Positions 48,562 through 56,612 of a stretch of DNA of 64,000 bases are shown piece after piece. The DNA comes from Bradyrhizobium sp. WSM1743 (GTDB taxonomy: Bacteria > Pseudomonadota > Alphaproteobacteria > Rhizobiales > Xanthobacteraceae), in NCBI RefSeq assembly GCF_000473065.1, contig NZ_AXAZ01000003.1, forward strand, positions 124,001 to 188,000. The letters run 5' to 3'. The stretch's first letter is position 1. Every line of letters starts with the position of its first letter. Below the pieces are notes generated by a model, which made no database searches, was not told the DNA's origin, and saw only the letters and a list, made by a program, of their open reading frames with translations. Position numbers and translations under genes: made by a program.

Positions 48562-49803
48562 TCAGCTCTTCGGACTGAACAGGGTGGGTCGCTGCCGCAC
48601 AAATGTCTGCCGGCCGCCCTTGAATCCCATCAGGACATCGGGCAGCTCGCCGATAGCGAAGCGGCCGTCCTTTGTATCGAGCACGATGAGATCGGCGGGA
48701 TTGCCGACCTTGATGCCGTAATCACGGAGGTTCATCAGCCGGGCCGGCAGCTCGGTCACGAGGTCGAGGCAGGTGTCGAAATCGCTCACCGAGGCGTGCG
48801 CGACATTGGCGTAGAAGTTCGCCATCCGCAGCAGCGAGGCGTCGCCGAACGGCGTGAAGGGATTGAGCACGTTGTTGGTCGCAATCGAGCACACGACGCC
48901 GTCGCCTGCGAGCTTGTGCGCAAGAGTCAACCCGCGTGGCGCGTTGCAGGGAGCCTCGCGCCCCATCAGATAGAGATCGGTCGCGGGCAGCACGGTGACG
49001 GCGACGCCGGCCTTTGCCAGTTGCGTGGCGGCCGCCTTCATCCGGTCCGGCGGCAACGCCGACAGCTTCGTGGCGTGCCCGATCGCCACACGTCCCTGAT
49101 AGTTGCGCCGCTCGGTCTGGCGACAGACCTCGTCGAGATGCCACCAGGAGGGGTCGAGGTCGAAATCGAGATGGAGGTCGACATCGACGTCGAATTCCTG
49201 CGCGAGATCGAAGATGCGCGCGAGATGGGCGTTCGGGTCGGCGTCCATGTAGGGACAGCCGCCAATGGCCTCGCCGCCGTCGCGGAGCGCCTGGATCAGT
49301 AGCTCCTCGGCTCCGGGATCGTTGGTCAGGCCTTCCTGTGGGAAGACACAGAGTTCCAGATCGATCGCCCAGGCGTAGTCGCGCTGAAGCGCCTTGACCG
49401 CCTCGAAGCCGCGCAAGCCGATGCGCGGATCGATCTCGACATGCGTGCGCATGCGCGTCGTGCCGTGCACGATGGCGCGTTCGAGCACCTTTGCGCCGCG
49501 CGCGTAGACGTCCTCGATCGTGAAATCCCTCTTCATGCCGGCAACGGCGCGGATCGCTTCGGAGAGGCTGCCGTGATCGTGCCCGCAGCGGCCGAGCAGG
49601 CACGCCTTGTCGAGATGGATGTGGGTATCGACGAAGCCGGGCAGGGTGAGATGCCCCTCGAGGTCGATCTCGACCGCTTCGCAGGCAAGCGTTGGCGCGA
49701 TCACGGCAATGCGGCCGCCCTTAACGCCGATATCGACGGGTGCGGCGGATGATCGCAAGAGCGCGTTGCGGAAGACCAGGTCGAAGGCGGTTTGGGTGGT
49801 CAT
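48562..49803 (-). CDS. Cytosine deaminase-like amidohydrolase
   Basis: Metal-dependent hydrolase of 413 residues of the cytosine deaminase/TRZ-ATZ group. The first metal motif is GFVDTHIHLDKACLLGR, and the second is RTHVEID. The catalytic DVDLHLDFDLDPS, GRVAIGHATKLSAL and SIATNNVLNPFTPFGDASLL follow. Cyclic amidines or pyrimidines are typical substrates. The 5' side faces a TGCATGCACTTTG site (49898-49910), so it probably belongs to the GntR regulon of 48.5-55.5 kb. The 210 bases downstream (48352-48561) hold nothing I recognise. Confidence 0.85.
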   Translation of the reverse strand: MTTQTAFDLVFRNALLRSSAAPVDIGVKGGRIAVIAPTLACEAVEIDLEGHLTLPGFVDTHIHLDKACLLGRCGHDHGSLSEAIRAVAGMKRDFTIEDVYARGAKVLERAIVHGTTRMRTHVEIDPRIGLRGFEAVKALQRDYAWAIDLELCVFPQEGLTNDPGAEELLIQALRDGGEAIGGCPYMDADPNAHLARIFDLAQEFDVDVDLHLDFDLDPSWWHLDEVCRQTERRNYQGRVAIGHATKLSALPPDRMKAAATQLAKAGVAVTVLPATDLYLMGREAPCNAPRGLTLAHKLAGDGVVCSIATNNVLNPFTPFGDASLLRMANFYANVAHASVSDFDTCLDLVTELPARLMNLRDYGIKVGNPADLIVLDTKDGRFAIGELPDVLMGFKGGRQTFVRQRPTLFSPKS

Positions 49804-49897
49804 GGCGTCGGATTCAGGTCTGGCAGCCTAGCGGAAGTCGTGGGAGCGGGCAGCTCCAGATTGTGTGCAGTGCTGAGGCCGAATTGTCCAAAAAATG

Positions 49898-49910
49898 TGC
49901 ATGCACTTTG
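49898..49910. promoter_or_regulatory. Candidate GntR/FCD operator, copy 1
   Basis: TGCATGCACTTTG is identical to 51294-51306 and differs in one base from 51189-51201. It sits between divergent amidohydrolase and NTF2-like genes. Flanking direct repeats TGAGGCC-GAATTGT and TGAGGCCTGAATTGT strengthen the case for a bound site. Confidence 0.6.
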
Positions 49911-49951
49911 AGGCCTGAATTGTAGGATAGCAGCATCCGGAGAACCCCGTC

Positions 49952-50368
49952 TTGTCCGCTCCCGCCAAAGCCGAACGCCCGATGACCGACGCCGAGATTG
50001 TCGAAGCCTATCTCATCGCTTCGATGATACCCGATCCCGACGCCGCCGCGGCCTACATGAAGCCGGGCACGGTGATCACGTTCACCGGTGGACGCGAGTT
50101 CGATCATCCGCGCGGGCCGACCGGCTTCAATGCGAAACGCTATCGCTGGGTCAAGAAGAAGATGGACCGGTTCGACGTCTGCCCGGGCGCGGACGAGACC
50201 GTCGTCTACAGCGTCGGCACGCTCTATGGCGAGTGGATGGACGGCACGCCGTTCGAGGGCAATCGCTATGTCGATCGCTTTGTCGTGCGAGGCGGCCAGA
50301 TCGTCAAGATGGATGTGTGGAATGACAGCGCCGAGCGCATCCTCGTTCAGCGCGGCATCGAGGCTTAG
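49952..50368 (+). CDS. NTF2-like (SnoaL-type) protein
   Basis: Protein of 138 residues with the cone-shaped NTF2-like fold implied by EAYLIASMIPDPDAAAAYMKPGTVITFTGG and FEGNRYVDRFVVRGGQIVKMDVWND. Members bind or isomerise small ligands. The TTG at 49952 has GGAGAA with a 7-base spacer and is preferred over ATG 49982, which has none. The stop overlaps the convergent GntR gene by 4 bases. It probably acts in the same pathway as the flanking amidohydrolases, on an unknown substrate. Confidence 0.78.
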   Translation: MSAPAKAERPMTDAEIVEAYLIASMIPDPDAAAAYMKPGTVITFTGGREFDHPRGPTGFNAKRYRWVKKKMDRFDVCPGADETVVYSVGTLYGEWMDGTPFEGNRYVDRFVVRGGQIVKMDVWNDSAERILVQRGIEA

Positions 50369-51123
50369 CCCCTCCGCACGATTTTCGGCAGCTTGACGAC
50401 GCGATTGCTCGTCACCTCGTCGGCATAGGGCGCAAGGATATCGAGCAGATCACGGCCGCGCTGGGGGGTAGGAGCGACCAGCGCGCGATTGGCCACGGAA
50501 TCCAGGTGATGATGCATCAGTTCCATGACCTTGGCCGCGTCGCCCTTGGCGAGCGCTGCGATGATGGCGCGATGTTCGTTGATGGCGCATTCTGTGGAAT
50601 GCGGCCGGCTGTAGAGCGACAGCGTCAGGCAGCAGCGATAGGCGACCTCGCTCACATAGCGCACCAGGATCGGGCTGTTCGTCATGTGGGCGAGCAGGAT
50701 GTGGAATTCGGTCGCAAGCCGGATCGACACCGCATCCGTGCCGCCGCGGGCGCGGTCCTCGGCGTCGACATGGGCGTTCAGCTCGGCGATCTGCACCTTG
50801 GTCAGCTTGCTCGCGAGCTGGCGCACGACAAGCCGTTCGAGCTCAATGCGGACGTCGAAGGCATCGCGCGCCTCCTGCCAGCTCGGCGTCGCCACCACCG
50901 CGATCCGGTTGCGGCGGAGCTCGACGAGGCCCTCGGCGGCGAGCTGCCCCAGCGCGTGGCGGGCAATGGTGCGGCTGACGCCGAAACGCTCGCCCAGCGC
51001 ATCCTCGGGCAGCTTTGCGCCGGGCTCCAGCGCCTGCTCGATGATGGCACGCCGGAGCGCGCGGCAGATCACGCTGACCTTGTCCGCCGATTCAGAAGTC
51101 TTGCTGCTTGCACGCGCCGCCAT
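50365..51123 (-). CDS. GntR family regulator with FCD domain
   Basis: Regulator of 252 residues. The winged helix is in residues 15-80 (LRRAIIEQALEPGAKLPEDALGERFGVSRTIARHALGQLAAEGLVEL), followed by an all-helical FCD ligand domain with metal-binding His residues (EFHILLAHMTNS, NEHRAIIAAL, HHHLDS). FadR/FCD proteins sense carboxylates or related metabolites. It diverges from the ABC transporter genes. The repeated TGCATGCA-centred motif in both intergenic regions is its likely binding site. Confidence 0.9.
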   Translation of the reverse strand: MAARASSKTSESADKVSVICRALRRAIIEQALEPGAKLPEDALGERFGVSRTIARHALGQLAAEGLVELRRNRIAVVATPSWQEARDAFDVRIELERLVVRQLASKLTKVQIAELNAHVDAEDRARGGTDAVSIRLATEFHILLAHMTNSPILVRYVSEVAYRCCLTLSLYSRPHSTECAINEHRAIIAALAKGDAAKVMELMHHHLDSVANRALVAPTPQRGRDLLDILAPYADEVTSNRVVKLPKIVRRG

Positions 51124-51187
51124 CGGCGAATCCCATAGGAGGTGAGATTTCTCTTTAGCATAGGCTCACGTCAATTTAGCGCTCGAA

Positions 51188-51222
51188 TTGCATGCAGTTT
51201 GGGGCCCGCGCTGCCCAAATTG
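51188..51222. promoter_or_regulatory. Candidate GntR/FCD operator, copy 2, with extended inverted repeat
   Basis: TTGCATGCAGTTTGGGG at 51188-51204 is a near copy of the shared motif. The arms CAGTTTGGG (51195-51203) and CCCAAATTG (51214-51222) also form an inverted repeat. The site lies about 65 bases upstream of the GntR start. Confidence 0.55.
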
Positions 51223-51293
51223 AATCCGGCAATCTGGCGTGTGTTTTGGCTAGGTCATTGATTTCGCGAGGGGGCAATCGCTGGCATCCAGCT

Positions 51294-51306
51294 TGCATGC
51301 ACTTTG
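51294..51306. promoter_or_regulatory. Candidate GntR/FCD operator, copy 3
   Basis: TGCATGCACTTTG lies only seven bases before the ATG of the ABC ATPase gene, where a bound regulator would block initiation of transcription. Confidence 0.55.
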
Positions 51307-51312
51307 GCTGTG

Positions 51313-52176
51313 ATGCGCATGCAACCCTACGCCCAGTTTGACGGCCAGCCCGTTCCCGAAGAGCCTGCTGCGACCGCCATCGAGCTGTCCGAGGCCTCCG
51401 TGACCTTCGGGCGCGGCGACCGCGCCGTGCCGGCTCTGTCGAAGACCACGCTGAAAATCGCCGATGGGGAGTTTGTCGCACTGGTCGGCCCGTCCGGATG
51501 CGGCAAATCGACCATTTTGCGTCTGGTCAGCGGCCTGGTGCAGCCGACCAGCGGCGTCGTCATCGTCGGCGGCCGCGAGGTGGCGGCGCGGGCGATGCGG
51601 GTCGGCATGGCCTTTCAGAACCCGACCATGCTGCCGTGGATGACGATCGAGCGGAATATCATGCTGCCGCTGAAGATCGTCGAGCCGTTCCGCTCGAACT
51701 TCCGCAGGTTGCGCAAGACCGAGTTTCGCGAGAAGGCCAACGCGCTGCTGGAGCAGGTCGGCCTCAAAGGGTTCGGCAACCGTTATCCCTGGCAGCTCTC
51801 CGGCGGCATGCTCCAGCGCGCCAATCTCTGCCGCGCGCTGATCCATCAGCCGCGCATGCTGCTGCTGGATGAGCCCTTCGGCGCGCTCGACCAGTTCACC
51901 CGCGAGGAGCTGTGGGCGATCCTGCAGACCCTCTGGATGACGCACAAGCCGACGGTGCTGCTGGTGACGCACGATCTGCGCGAAGCCGGCTTCCTCGCCA
52001 GCCGCATCTGCGTGATGAGCGCGCGTCCCGGCCGCATCCTCGACGACAGCCGCGTCGCGTTTGCGCGCCCGCGCACGGTCGCGATGACCTTCGAGGCGGA
52101 TTTCGTCGCGTTAAACCAGAAGCTGCGCGCCTTCATCGAGGATGCGCGCAGCGCGGCTGAGCAGGGGACAGGCTGA
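51313..52176 (+). CDS. ABC transporter ATPase (nitrate/sulfonate/taurine type)
   Basis: ATPase of 287 residues. Walker A is GPSGCGKST, the Q-loop is FQNPTMLPWMTIERN, the signature is LSGGMLQRANLCRAL, and Walker B is LLLDEPFGALD. This is the SsuB/TauB/ThiZ-like group that serves small anions, sulfonates or pyrimidine precursors. The start is uncertain (ATG 51313 or 51319), because an operator-like motif ends seven bases upstream and no ribosome binding site is visible. The stop overlaps the permease start (TGATG). Confidence 0.88.
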   Translation: MRMQPYAQFDGQPVPEEPAATAIELSEASVTFGRGDRAVPALSKTTLKIADGEFVALVGPSGCGKSTILRLVSGLVQPTSGVVIVGGREVAARAMRVGMAFQNPTMLPWMTIERNIMLPLKIVEPFRSNFRRLRKTEFREKANALLEQVGLKGFGNRYPWQLSGGMLQRANLCRALIHQPRMLLLDEPFGALDQFTREELWAILQTLWMTHKPTVLLVTHDLREAGFLASRICVMSARPGRILDDSRVAFARPRTVAMTFEADFVALNQKLRAFIEDARSAAEQGTG

Positions 52177-52955
52177 TGATGTTCGGGATTGATGTCAGGC
52201 AGAAGGCGTGGTCGGCGGGGCTGATCGTGCTGTTCTTCGTCGCCTGGGAGCTGTTCTGCCTGATGACCGGCATGTCCGACCTGGTGTTGCCGCGGCCCTC
52301 GCAAGTGTTCGTGACGCTGGTCCAGCGTTTTCCGGTGCTGTGGCCGCACATTGTGCAGACGCTGGCCACCACCATGTTCGGCTTCGTGCTCGGCGTCGCG
52401 CTCGGTGTGGCTCTGGGCGCGATCATAGGTGTGTCGAAGACGGCCTATGACACCTGCTACCCGCTTCTGATCGGCTTCTCCTCGATCCCCAAGGTCGCGG
52501 TGGTGCCGATCTTCGTGCTGTGGTTCGGCTCCGGCACGGTGCCGGCGGTGCTGACCGCGCTGTCGATCTGCTTTTTCCCGATCGTCGTCAATATCGCGAC
52601 GGGCTTAGCTACCACCGAGCCCGAGCTCGAGGACGTCTTGAAGGCGCTCGGCGCCAGCAAGCTCGATATCCTCTCGAATGTCGGCTTGCCCCGGACCATG
52701 CCGTTCTTCTTTGCTTCGCTGAAGGTCGCGATCTCCTATGCCTTCGTCGGCGCGGTGCTGTCGGAGACGGTCGCCTCCAACCGCGGCATCGGCAATGTCA
52801 TGATGACCGCGTCCTCCAATTTCAACGTGCCGCTGGTGTTCGCCGGCCTGTTCGTGCTCGCCGGCCTCGGCGTCGCGCTTTACGTCGTGTTCTCCCTGAT
52901 CGAAGGCCAGGTCACCGGCTGGGCCACGCGCAAGAACGATGTGATCGCCACCTGA
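52176..52955 (+). CDS. ABC transporter permease (SsuC/TauC type)
   Basis: Inner-membrane permease of 259 residues with about six helices. The coupling motif EPELEDVLKALGASKLDILSNVGLP is the usual EAA loop. It contains FSSIPKVAVVPIFVLWFG. It overlaps the ATPase gene by one base and is followed by the binding-protein gene after 39 bases. It forms the channel of the importer. Confidence 0.9.
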   Translation: MMFGIDVRQKAWSAGLIVLFFVAWELFCLMTGMSDLVLPRPSQVFVTLVQRFPVLWPHIVQTLATTMFGFVLGVALGVALGAIIGVSKTAYDTCYPLLIGFSSIPKVAVVPIFVLWFGSGTVPAVLTALSICFFPIVVNIATGLATTEPELEDVLKALGASKLDILSNVGLPRTMPFFFASLKVAISYAFVGAVLSETVASNRGIGNVMMTASSNFNVPLVFAGLFVLAGLGVALYVVFSLIEGQVTGWATRKNDVIAT

Positions 52956-52994
52956 ATTCTTGAACCGTCATGCAATGAAGCTGAGGAGGTCTCG

Positions 52995-54020
52995 ATGTTG
53001 AGAAAGGTAACTGTCGCTCTGCTGGGATTGGCGCTGTTCGGAGGCGCTGCCACTGCCGAGGAAACCACGATCAAGTTCACGCTGGGCTGGAAGACCCAGG
53101 GCAGTGACGCCGCATTCTTCTATGCCAAGGACAACGGCTTCTTCAAGGAAGAGGGCCTCAACGTCGTCATCGACCAGGGCGAAGGCTCCGGCGCCACCGT
53201 CACGCGTGTGATGTCCGGCGCCTATGACGCCGGCTTCGGCGACGTCAACGCCATCATCCAGAACGCCGCGACCAAGCCGCAGGAGGCACCCGTCATGGTC
53301 TACATGATGTGGAACCAGCCGCCGTTCGCGATCGTGGCCAAGAAGACCAGCGGCATCAACACCATCAAGGATTTCGAAGGCCACACGCTCGGCGGCGCGC
53401 AGGGCACGCCGACGACGCGCCTCCTGCCGGTGTTCACCCGCAAGAACGGTCTCGACGGCGAGAAGATCAAGATCTCCAATATGGCGCCAAATCTGCAGGA
53501 GCCGATGCTGATCAAGGGCGACATCGATGCGGCCCTGGTCTTCAACATCACCAGCTATTTCAACCTGGTGCTCAACCGCCAGGACCCGGACAAGGACTTC
53601 AAATGGTTCTCCTTCGGTGAGTATGGTCTCGATCTCTATTCGAATGGCGTGATGGTCTCCCGCAAGCTGATCGCGTCGAACCCGAAGGCGGTCGCGGGCC
53701 TCGTGCGTGCCATCAACAAGGGCGCGATTGCGGTTGCCAAGGACCAGAATGCTGGCATGAAGGCGGCGCTGAACTACGACAACCTCATCAATGCCGATGT
53801 CGAGAAGCGCCGGCTGCAATATTCCTTCGAGAAGCTGATCGTCTCGCCGGAGATGAAGGAGATCGGCATCGGCGACATCAAGGACGACCGCATGACACGC
53901 GCCATCGGCATCGTGGTCGAGGGCTATCAGCTCGCCCGCGCGCCAACGCCCGCAGAGGTGTTCTCGCGCGAATTCCTGCCTCCGCGCGCGGAGCGAGAGC
54001 TGGTGTATACTGCCAACTGA
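52995..54020 (+). CDS. NMT1/SsuA-type periplasmic substrate-binding protein
   Basis: Binding protein of 341 residues with a signal peptide ending GAATAEE. The mature start TTIKFTLGWKTQGSDAAFFYAKDNGFFKEEGLNV is typical of the NMT1/THI5/SsuA group. AGGAGG at 52982-52987, seven bases before the ATG, is a strong ribosome binding site. Ligands of this group include sulfonates, nitrate and formyl-aminopyrimidines. The neighbouring cytosine-deaminase-like enzymes favour a nitrogen heterocycle here, which is inference. Confidence 0.9.
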   Translation: MLRKVTVALLGLALFGGAATAEETTIKFTLGWKTQGSDAAFFYAKDNGFFKEEGLNVVIDQGEGSGATVTRVMSGAYDAGFGDVNAIIQNAATKPQEAPVMVYMMWNQPPFAIVAKKTSGINTIKDFEGHTLGGAQGTPTTRLLPVFTRKNGLDGEKIKISNMAPNLQEPMLIKGDIDAALVFNITSYFNLVLNRQDPDKDFKWFSFGEYGLDLYSNGVMVSRKLIASNPKAVAGLVRAINKGAIAVAKDQNAGMKAALNYDNLINADVEKRRLQYSFEKLIVSPEMKEIGIGDIKDDRMTRAIGIVVEGYQLARAPTPAEVFSREFLPPRAERELVYTAN

Positions 54021-54036
54021 TTTCGAAGGGACGGCC

Positions 54037-55470
54037 ATGGCCACGGAGATTGCGGCAAACAGCCTGTTCCGTGGCCCCGACTGCGGCATCAGCGACAATG
54101 TCGTGCTGCGGCACGACGGGGGCGTTATCACCGATATCTCGGAAGGAGCGAGGCCGGGGCCGCGCTCTTTCGTTATCCCGGCCTTCGTCAACGCCCATGA
54201 CCACGCCCGCGCCACGGCATCGTCGTTCGGCGCGGTCGGCATGCCCCTGGAAAGCTGGATCCTGCGCACCGCGCTGGGCACGCCAGTCGATCCCTATCTG
54301 ACCGCGGCCTCTGCGTTGGCCCGTTCCGCCAAGGCTGGCTGCGCGGCGATGATGGTCCACTACACGCGCCCGAGCGGGACGATGCCGTTGGTCGACGAGG
54401 CCAAGGCGATCGCGAAGGCTGCGTCCGACGTCGGCATCCGCATCGCATTTGCGATGGCTGTGCGTGACCAGAATCCGATCGTCTACGGTGATGCCAAGCC
54501 GGTGCTGGCAGGCCTTGCCAGCAATGATCGCAAGACCATCGAAGACCTGTTCGTACGCGCGCCGATGTCGCCCGATGCGTATATCGAGCTGACCGACGCC
54601 GTTGCCGCCGCCATCGCCGGCCCAATGGTGGACGTGCAACTCGGGCCTGCCGGCGTGCAATGGTGCTCGAAGCCGCTGCTGGAGGCGGTGGCGGAGAACT
54701 CCGCGCGGACCGGCCGCCGCATTCACATGCATATATTGGAAACAGCGTACCAGCGCGCCTGGGCCGACCAGCACTTTCCGAACATGGTGCGCTGGCTGCG
54801 CGATATCGGCTTCCTATCGGAGCGGCTGACGCTCGCGCACGGCATCCACGCCCGCCCGGAAGAGCTGGAGATGATCGCGGCCTCCGGCGCACGCATCGTC
54901 ACCAATTTCAGCTCGAATATGCACCTGCGCTCCGGCCTCGCCCCGATCGCCGCCGCGCACAAATGCGGCTGTGCCATCGCTGTCGGCGTCGACGGGCTGG
55001 CGCTTGACGAGGATGACGACATCCTGCGCGAGATGCGGCTGGTGCAGATGATCCATGGCGGCCTCGGCTTCAAGGCGACATGGACGCCCGCCGAGCTATT
55101 CGCGCTCGCCATCCGCAACGGACGCCGCGCCACCGGCGCGCCGGGGAGCGGGGAGCTCGTCGCTGGCAATCCGGCCGACTACGTCGTGATCGATCTCGAC
55201 CGACTGGATCGAGACCAGATCATGCCGGTCGATCCCATGGCGCTGCTGTTCGCGCGCGGCAATGCGTCCCTGGTGAAGGAGGTCGTCGTCGCCGGCAAGA
55301 CCATCGCGCGGGACGGGGTCTGCGTGGGCGTCGATCTGCCGGGCGTCGAACAGGAGTTGCGGGCCATGTACCGCGCCAATTTCGGCAAGCTCGAAGGCTT
55401 CCAGCGGATGTGGCAGCCCCTGTCGGAACGACTGGAGGACTGGTTCGAGCAGCAGCTGACCTGTCAATGA
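54037..55470 (+). CDS. TRZ/ATZ-type amidohydrolase
   Basis: Metal-dependent hydrolase of 477 residues. The first metal motif is VNAHDHARATASSFG, followed by HMHILETAYQRAW, LAHGIHARPEELEM and VGVDGLALDEDDDILREMRL, in the same order as in chlorohydrolases and S-adenosylhomocysteine deaminases. It would hydrolyse or deaminate a heterocycle delivered by the transporter encoded just upstream (16-base gap). It is the last gene of that operon. Confidence 0.85.
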   Translation: MATEIAANSLFRGPDCGISDNVVLRHDGGVITDISEGARPGPRSFVIPAFVNAHDHARATASSFGAVGMPLESWILRTALGTPVDPYLTAASALARSAKAGCAAMMVHYTRPSGTMPLVDEAKAIAKAASDVGIRIAFAMAVRDQNPIVYGDAKPVLAGLASNDRKTIEDLFVRAPMSPDAYIELTDAVAAAIAGPMVDVQLGPAGVQWCSKPLLEAVAENSARTGRRIHMHILETAYQRAWADQHFPNMVRWLRDIGFLSERLTLAHGIHARPEELEMIAASGARIVTNFSSNMHLRSGLAPIAAAHKCGCAIAVGVDGLALDEDDDILREMRLVQMIHGGLGFKATWTPAELFALAIRNGRRATGAPGSGELVAGNPADYVVIDLDRLDRDQIMPVDPMALLFARGNASLVKEVVVAGKTIARDGVCVGVDLPGVEQELRAMYRANFGKLEGFQRMWQPLSERLEDWFEQQLTCQ

Positions 55471-55612
55471 GGCGCCCGTCCTCGACCCGGATGTATATAA
55501 ATAGTCGATAGCTGGTAAGCCCTGCCTCGTCTGGCGCCCGATGCATCTATGCGCTATCAGCTCCGCGATTGCGTCTCGACACCAGTCGATGACCCCCTTG
55601 AGGAGCTCTCCG

Positions 55613-56521
55613 ATGCGTCTTCCCACCATTCTTCTGGCCGTGAGCTGTCTTGCCGCCGCTGCCTCAGCCGAAGACCTCACGGGCACGCTCCAGAAGGTGA
55701 AGGAGACCAGGAAGATCACGCTGGGCTATCAGGAGGCCTCGGTCCCGTTCAGCTATCTCGACGGCAACCAGAAGCCGGTCGGCTTTGCCATGGACATCTG
55801 CCTCAGGATCGTCGACGCCGTGAAGAAGCAGCTCAACATGCCCGACATCGCCGTCGATTATCTCGCCGTGACCTCGTCGAACCGGATCCCCTTGATGGTC
55901 AACGGCACGCTCGACCTGCATTGCTCGGCGACCACCAACAATGCCGACCGTCAGAAGCAGGTCGCCTTCACCAACACGCATTTCCTCAGTGCGACGCGGT
56001 TCGCGGCCAAGAAGGCCGCAAAAATCAACACCATCGACGATCTCAAGGGCAAGGCGGTCACGGCGGTCGCCGGCTCGGTCAACCTGACGCAGCTCGCCAA
56101 GGTCAACACCGACCGCAACCTCGGCATCAACATCATGCCGGCCAAGGACCAGGCCGAGGCCTTCCTGTTGCTGGAGACCGACCGTGCCCAGGCCTATGCA
56201 CTGGACGACGTCCAGCTCGCGGTCGCGATCGCGCGCTCGAAGGAGCCGCAAGCGTTCATGATCAGCGAGGAGGCGTTCTCCAAACCAGAGCCTTACGGCA
56301 TCATGCTGCGACGAGAGGATGCGCCATTCAAGGCGCTCGCCGATCGCGCAACCGCGGAGCTTTATGCCAGCCCCGAGATCGAGGTACTCTACAAGAAGTG
56401 GCTGCAATCGCCGACACCGCCGAACGGCCTCAACTACAACGTCCCGATGTCATCAGCCTTGCGCAACGCCTTCAAGAAGCCGAGCTCGAGCGCCGATCCT
56501 GATGTGTATGTGGTGAACTGA
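55613..56521 (+). CDS. Amino-acid-type ABC transporter binding protein (family 3)
   Basis: Periplasmic binding protein of 302 residues with a signal peptide ending SAEDL. The start KITLGYQEASVPFSYLDGNQKPVGFAMDIC and the motif GTLDLHCSATTNNADRQKQVAFT match GltI/glutamate-aspartate binders. AGGAG with a 7-base spacer supports ATG 55613. No permease or ATPase genes follow, so it is an orphan binding protein. A hairpin-rich repeat lies 37 bases downstream. Confidence 0.88.
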   Translation: MRLPTILLAVSCLAAAASAEDLTGTLQKVKETRKITLGYQEASVPFSYLDGNQKPVGFAMDICLRIVDAVKKQLNMPDIAVDYLAVTSSNRIPLMVNGTLDLHCSATTNNADRQKQVAFTNTHFLSATRFAAKKAAKINTIDDLKGKAVTAVAGSVNLTQLAKVNTDRNLGINIMPAKDQAEAFLLLETDRAQAYALDDVQLAVAIARSKEPQAFMISEEAFSKPEPYGIMLRREDAPFKALADRATAELYASPEIEVLYKKWLQSPTPPNGLNYNVPMSSALRNAFKKPSSSADPDVYVVN

Positions 56522-56558
56522 GAAGAGGGCGCGTCGCAGTTAGTCTGGATGTGACTGT

Positions 56559-56582
56559 GCCCTCTCCCTTAGGGAAGAGGGC
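56559..56582. repeat. Short hairpin repeat
   Basis: GCCCTCTCCCT and AGGGAAGAGGGC form a stem of 11 pairs with one bulge. The wording matches common Bradyrhizobium intergenic hairpins. It lies between two convergent genes and could help end transcription. Confidence 0.6.
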
Positions 56583-56612
56583 GGCTTCAGCCCCTCGACG
56601 ACGGCATGGATC

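Noticed and set aside
48381..48602. 73-codon minus-strand open frame in the gap after the cytosine-deaminase-like gene
   Set aside because: It overlaps the 3' end of the amidohydrolase gene, has no ribosome binding site and has a composition like noncoding GC-rich sequence.
51124..51312. Possible TPP riboswitch, suggested by the NMT1/THI5-type binding protein
   Set aside because: None of the conserved thi-box words (CTGAGA, ACCTGATCTGG) is present. The region is better explained by GntR sites.
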